A stretch of 29,197 nt of DNA from Mikrocytos mackini (Eukaryota > Endomyxa > Ascetosporea > Mikrocytida > Mikrocytiidae), in the NCBI GenBank assembly GCA_030180075.1, contig JASNJN010000140.1, positions 1 through 29,197 of the forward strand. The letters run 5' to 3'. This document shows positions 25,540 to 29,197 of the stretch, in pieces (position 1 is the stretch's first letter; the number at the start of each line of letters is the position of its first letter). The notes under the pieces were generated by a model, which was not told the origin of the DNA, did not search any database, and saw only the letters and a program-made list of their open reading frames with translations. Made by a program: the position numbers and the translations under genes.

Positions 25540-25880
25540 GAAGCTGAACCTTTGAAAAGTATGTGTTTTGAAAATTACAATTTTAAAAATCAAATATAAC
25601 TTAAACCACTATCTGATGCCTATTTTGATAGAAAATATAACATATTTTATAAAACATCCTTACAAACATCTTACTTTAACAGAAAATGTTATAGTTGTTA
25701 ATCAAAATATAAAATGCTGACTCAAAAAATTCCGTCTAATTACGAATCGAAGTAACGACATTTAAAATCAACCAGGCAAATCGATATTATAAAAGCTAAA
25801 TAACAACAGCTACAGAATTTATATCCAGAATTAAACAACTTTTAACGAAAAATCATGCGTGCATTTACAGAAAATCAAGA
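25185..25880 (-). repeat. Right inverted arm of the MULE
   Basis: This is an inverted copy of 22458-23153, carrying the promoter and start of the transposase gene. The outer edge is reached at CATTTACAGAAAATC, after which the two flanks differ completely. Confidence 0.85.
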
Positions 25881-26043
25881 ATATACGACAATTATTTTAA
25901 ACAATTCGTCATCACGCCGCTTTTTGTGATACTATGATAATCTATATAACAAGTCATTTTATATTAATAATGTTATAATCTCCATTATCTGAATTCCTGT
26001 TTCCAAAATATCTTTTATCGGAATAATTTTCAGCAAAAGTTAA

Positions 26044-27435
26044 ATGTCACCCACAAGGGCACTCCTGTTGTTTGGTTTATTGGCTAAAATCCATACATCT
26101 AGTAACGAACACTTCACCCCGTCTACTATAATAAACGTTTCGGTATTCACAGAGAAACTAAAAAAGGCCGAGCTATTGAACATCGTGTTTATAAAAGGAA
26201 AGGTTAGTTTTACAGACAAATCACTGCAATATTACTTTTTCGACGATTTACTCTTTACACATACCCAAATTTCTAGAAAGTCACCAGACTCCTTTCAGGG
26301 GACTTTTGGGGAGCTCAAAGATATACTTACGACGTTGCTAAGAAACAAAACAGCTATGAATAAAGTAACACAAATAACCCGAACCAAAATAAATCCGTTT
26401 GTTTTTTCATTTTCAAACAAAACTGAGCCTGGCATCGAGGAAACTGCCGCACTACAGCACATCGAAAAGCAAGCGATTGAAGGCGTATTCAACGACTACA
26501 CACCATCAACAGGTTCTTTTGTTTTATTTGGCAACCATTTCAATTACAAAAACAATCTCTTCACGTCTTTACCAAAGCCAAGCCAAACAAACCACAGACT
26601 AATTATACATGTAGAGGAATCATACACTACAGCAGCTACTGGGGGAAAGGTTACAGGTCGTTGGAGCCCACGAGCCTTTTCTATTCTCAAGCACGACATG
26701 GAACGTCTCCAAACACAAAGCCAACAGTTTACAACTTTCAACTTTTTAAACAGCAATGGCGTTTTTGTAAGAACAGAGTTAAAACAAAACGATGAAGAAA
26801 TTTACTTTGAAGAGACCGCACTCAAAGAAGAAGACGCAACGTTTTTAACTCACTTGGAAGAAGTTTTCTCGTTAGATAGAAAAGCCAGCACTCCAAAAGA
26901 AAAGTTGATTACTAAATTTATACAAATGAAGTTTTATAATACTTTGCAGAGTTACATAAACAAATTAAATACACAATTACCTTTGTTGAGGACGATATTA
27001 TATGAAAATGATATCCAAGAGTGTACTTTTAAAGAAATTGATGGATTAAACCTCCCAGAAGAAATTAAAGGTAAGTTTGAAATAAAAGGGAAAATAATGC
27101 CTTCTTTTAACGAAGATGTTTTGTTTACAAATGTTAATCCTTTCGATGTTAAAGAAGAAGTAACTTCGGAAAAATCGGAAACAAAGGAAACAAGTGAAAC
27201 TAGCGAATCTAGTGAAACCACAGAATCTACAGAGTCGTCAAATACAATCGTCACGTCTGATACAAAAAGTACAAGTACAGATAAGACGAGCACTACAAAG
27301 AAAGAGGAAAAGTCTGGAGGAAAAATAGCAATAATATTACTTGTTGTGCTGTTGGTTATAGTTGCAATGGGCTTAGTTGGGTTCTTTTATTTGGTAAAGG
27401 TAAACAAAAAAACGAGTAGAAGAATAAGGAGCTGA
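26044..27435 (+). CDS. Type I membrane protein with Ser/Thr/Glu-rich stalk
   Basis: The 463-residue protein begins with a signal peptide (SPTRALLLFGLLAKIHTSS), followed by a long lumenal or extracellular part of mixed composition with few cysteines. A low-complexity stalk of Ser, Thr, Glu and Lys (about 372-422, for example TSETSESSETTEST) leads to a single membrane span (about 424-450) and a short basic tail (KKTSRRIRS). The stalk is a likely O-glycosylation zone, as in surface mucin-like proteins. I recognise no domain and no close similarity to the other type I protein at 9335-11014, although the overall plan is the same. It is probably a surface, spore-wall or secretory-pathway protein specific to microsporidia, which is inference from architecture. 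Confidence 0.75.
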   Translation: MSPTRALLLFGLLAKIHTSSNEHFTPSTIINVSVFTEKLKKAELLNIVFIKGKVSFTDKSLQYYFFDDLLFTHTQISRKSPDSFQGTFGELKDILTTLLRNKTAMNKVTQITRTKINPFVFSFSNKTEPGIEETAALQHIEKQAIEGVFNDYTPSTGSFVLFGNHFNYKNNLFTSLPKPSQTNHRLIIHVEESYTTAATGGKVTGRWSPRAFSILKHDMERLQTQSQQFTTFNFLNSNGVFVRTELKQNDEEIYFEETALKEEDATFLTHLEEVFSLDRKASTPKEKLITKFIQMKFYNTLQSYINKLNTQLPLLRTILYENDIQECTFKEIDGLNLPEEIKGKFEIKGKIMPSFNEDVLFTNVNPFDVKEEVTSEKSETKETSETSESSETTESTESSNTIVTSDTKSTSTDKTSTTKKEEKSGGKIAIILLVVLLVIVAMGLVGFFYLVKVNKKTSRRIRS

Positions 27436-28139
27436 AAAGTATAATAAATAAATACAATATAAAATAATTGATTATGTATGGAAGAAGATTATTAAATTAA
27501 ATATTTTTTTGATTTTAACCTTTATTTCATTAATTTTCCATTTCATTTCAATGTACAGCTCGTTTTAGACTATAATGGTCTCGTATTCTGTTGTTAGTTC
27601 TTTATAAGTTCCATGTACAAAACTAATTTGGTAGTTTTTATTGAAATATTTCATTAAAACTTCGGTGTTGAATTTTTACAACTCGGAAATGTACAGGCTG
27701 AATATGTATAACCACTATAATGTATCACTTTTATATTCCGTCCGTATAGTATTTGTTAGACAGCGGTATTATTTTAACAAAACTTTGTGAAACGTATTTT
27801 CACACAACAATTTTTGAAAAATCTGTGTGTTATTAAAAATTCTAAATGTCTTTTTACGGTCTTTAAGACCATTACCAACCTGCTGTGTGTGTTTCGGTCA
27901 TCGTGGGGTTGTTTTCGCGAAATTTGAGTCAAAAATCATAAAATTTCATTTTTTTTCGAAGGGGGCCGCAAGGGTCCCCCTTTGAAAAAAAATCTATTTA
28001 CAAAACCTGGTATTGTGCTCATAAACACATGGAAAACATCGCAATCGTGTTTAAAACACTAAATAAGACCTATATAATAAATATAATTGTTGTGTCAAAA
28101 TACGTAACGCCAAAACTTTACAAATTTTAAATAGACAAA
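27436..28139. other. Spacer with hairpins
   Basis: No gene is seen in 704 bp. It contains the palindrome GGTCTTTAAGACC near 27859 and a strong hairpin at 27949-27992. The base composition jumps between AT-rich and GC-rich blocks, as at transposon ends, but no terminal repeats or target duplication were found. Confidence 0.4.
27949..27992. repeat. Strong hairpin (17-bp stem, 10-nt loop)
   Basis: The left arm is a run of eight T, then CGAAGGGGG. The loop is CCGCAAGGGT. The right arm is CCCCCTTTG followed by eight A. The stem pairs over 17 positions with one G-T wobble. It resembles a bacterial intrinsic terminator, but in this eukaryotic context a foldback remnant or transposon end is more likely. 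Confidence 0.7.
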
Positions 28140-28895
28140 ATGACGAACGATACAATACCAGACACCCTTATAGACGCTCCCGTGAGTGCATTTCCAAACA
28201 GAGAGTCGGATGTATACGATTATAAATACAGTGACGACAAACGTTATCGTTTTTCTGACTCTTCTTCTCTAGGCAATGTAATCTCTACGTATTCAAACAA
28301 AAACACAAGCCTTTTCATCTACCCAACTAACAATCACAATTCTCTACGAACAGAATATAAAGGCACAGAACAATCAATACAGTCACACCGTTTCGAAAAA
28401 ATCTACAACCAACACAAAGAGTACTTAATTGACAACTCCATATTAGCGTACCTACTTCTCAAACACATTTGTGAAAAGAAGATAAGCATTTCATTATGCT
28501 CTCCGTCTGGCTCCGGTAAAACGTTTTTCACACAATTGATTCAAGAACTACCAAAATGTGTAGATCTGGAAGTCTTTACAAACCCAAATGAAGATTTATA
28601 TCAACAACTGTTCTTTTCTCCTGAACAACTTAAAAACAAGAATAAAAAGGTGCCTATTACAGACAAAGTTGTTACCAAAGAAAACGTGCTTAAGCTTTAC
28701 ACAGAAACAGTAATAATACGGTTAGATTTAAAGCAAGAGTATATTAATTTTGTATATTCAGGAATAAATGCTAATTTTCTAGAAACTTACTTTATATACG
28801 CTCTTAACGAGAATATTATAGATACTAATCTGGCTTATGGAAGAAATGGAGAGTGGAAAAAATTTGGGCCAGCCCAAATTTGGGCTGGACCATGA
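28140..28895 (+). CDS. P-loop NTPase-like protein, 3' end lost in a repeat
   Basis: The 251-codon ORF starts at ATG 28140 after TTTTAAATAGACAAA. The N-terminal 85 residues are polar and probably disordered. A hydrophobic strand and Walker A motif, SISLCSPSGSGKT (P-loop at 121-128), is followed by helix FFTQLIQEL, as in kinase or AAA-type folds. A later strand VIIRLDL may be a Walker B-like strand, but the usual acidic pair is not clear. The last dozen residues (KKFGPAQIWAGP) are read from the palindromic repeat starting at 28864, and no continuation of the frame appears beyond it. The gene is therefore probably truncated, or has gained a new end, through insertion of the repeat. The family is not identified. 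Confidence 0.6.
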   Translation: MTNDTIPDTLIDAPVSAFPNRESDVYDYKYSDDKRYRFSDSSSLGNVISTYSNKNTSLFIYPTNNHNSLRTEYKGTEQSIQSHRFEKIYNQHKEYLIDNSILAYLLLKHICEKKISISLCSPSGSGKTFFTQLIQELPKCVDLEVFTNPNEDLYQQLFFSPEQLKNKNKKVPITDKVVTKENVLKLYTETVIIRLDLKQEYINFVYSGINANFLETYFIYALNENIIDTNLAYGRNGEWKKFGPAQIWAGP

Positions 28896-29000
28896 GCTGT
28901 ACGTTTTTAATCCATTTTTGGGCTAGCCCATGGGCTGTACGTTGGTCCAGTCCAATATTTTTATATGGGCTGGACACTCAAAGATTTTGGGCTAGCCCAA
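28864..29000. repeat. Palindromic GGGCTAGCCC-type repeat, likely small inserted element
   Basis: The stretch starts with TTGGGCCAGCCCAA (28864-28877) and ends with TTGGGCTAGCCCAA (28987-29000), each itself a palindrome. Inside are two related direct units, GGGCTGGACCATGAGCTGTACG and GGGCTAGCCCATGGGCTGTACG, and further GGGCTGGAC/GTCCAGTCC pairs. It is much more GC-rich than its surroundings. The layout fits a miniature inverted-repeat element or foldback. No target duplication was recognised. Confidence 0.65.
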
Positions 29001-29183
29001 CAATTTTCATTTTTTTAAAAAGTATAATTAAAAAATTAAAAAAAAATTGTTGAAAAATAAAGTTCCCATTTCTCCATACCTGTATTTTACAAAATATAAA
29101 GAAAAACAATTTATTCCCCTATTTCCCGAGAAATGATAAACTCTTAAAATTACAGATTATTTACGAGGAAAGTGTGTTACAAC

Positions 29184-29197
29184 CAGGGTTCGGAATT
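29184..29197 (+). mobile_element. Possible start of a hAT-like element at the window edge
   Basis: The last bases read CAGGGTTCGGAATT. CAGGGTT-type starts are typical of hAT ends and resemble the family A MITE ends in this window. With only 14 bp available this is suggestive only. Confidence 0.25.

Larger units (their letters stand above)
22458..25880 (-). mobile_element. Complete-looking MULE transposon with about 0.7-kb inverted arms
   Basis: The left arm (about 22458-23153) and right arm (about 25185-25880) are nearly identical in inverted orientation, with only scattered single differences. Outside the outer edge (GATTTTCTGTAAATG and its complement) similarity stops abruptly. Inside, similarity stops at CTACTCATACGTTG plus a few bases. 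The single-copy middle encodes most of the transposase. Long terminal repeats of hundreds of bases are typical of Mutator-like elements. I could not see a clear 8-10 bp target duplication, so the exact ends are uncertain by a few bases. High arm identity and an intact transposase frame suggest recent activity. It lies between two host genes without disrupting either. Confidence 0.85.

Noticed and set aside
1-29197. CRISPR arrays, rRNA genes, retrovirus-like or capsid-bearing elements
   Set aside because: No evenly spaced direct repeats, no rRNA-like conserved blocks, and no reverse transcriptase, integrase, capsid or long-terminal-repeat signature was seen.

Overview
The window looks like a microsporidian chromosome segment from one of the larger, transposon-bearing microsporidian genomes. 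It is AT-rich. The host genes are intronless and mostly shortened relative to other eukaryotes, and in the gene-dense part they are tightly packed: convergent 3' gaps are about 40-80 bp and one divergent promoter gap is only 21 bp. Most host start codons sit just after an A-run/T-run motif of the type AAAATTTTCA, which microsporidian genes commonly carry. The genus cannot be named from the sequence alone.

Left part (1-9300) is a repeat graveyard without a recognisable host gene. It holds the end of a Helitron-like element running off the left edge (OTU protease plus a zinc-motif region), a perfect TTAA-flanked piggyBac-like non-autonomous element, a perfect 8-bp-TSD hAT-type MITE with GC-rich hairpins, a Mutator-like (MULE) transposase with SWIM and PHD-type zinc motifs interrupted by one in-frame stop, and two copies of a second hAT-like MITE. 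One of these copies has been split by a third hAT-like MITE.

Central part (9335-21939) is host housekeeping DNA. In order it holds: a type I membrane protein with a possible protease-associated (PA)-like region; a BUB3/RAE1-family WD40 protein; a small acidic protein of unknown function sharing a 21-bp promoter with proteasome subunit beta-4; a TIR-domain multi-pass membrane protein; ribosomal protein L30; the Tah18/NDOR1 diflavin reductase; tRNA-Ala(UGC); the KH-domain ribosome-assembly factor PNO1; a syntaxin-6/Tlg1-like Qc-SNARE; and a probable TCF25/Rqc1-family protein. These do not form one pathway. They cover mitosis, proteolysis, translation, Fe-S assembly and vesicle traffic.

Right part (22458-29197) holds a young-looking second MULE of about 3.4 kb. 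Its long, nearly identical inverted arms (about 0.7 kb) both contain the promoter and first 116 codons of the transposase. After it come a second type I membrane protein with a Ser/Thr/Glu-rich stalk, a 0.7-kb spacer with a strong hairpin, and a P-loop protein whose 3' end runs into a palindromic GGGCTAGCCC-type repeat. The last bases resemble the start of another hAT-like element.

The most unusual gene is the TIR protein. Its TIR domain and the segment after it resemble those of bacterial and fungal TIR proteins rather than animal Toll receptors, and it is joined to four membrane spans and a basic, coiled-coil-like tail. I know of no described system of this make-up in microsporidia, but no search was possible here.
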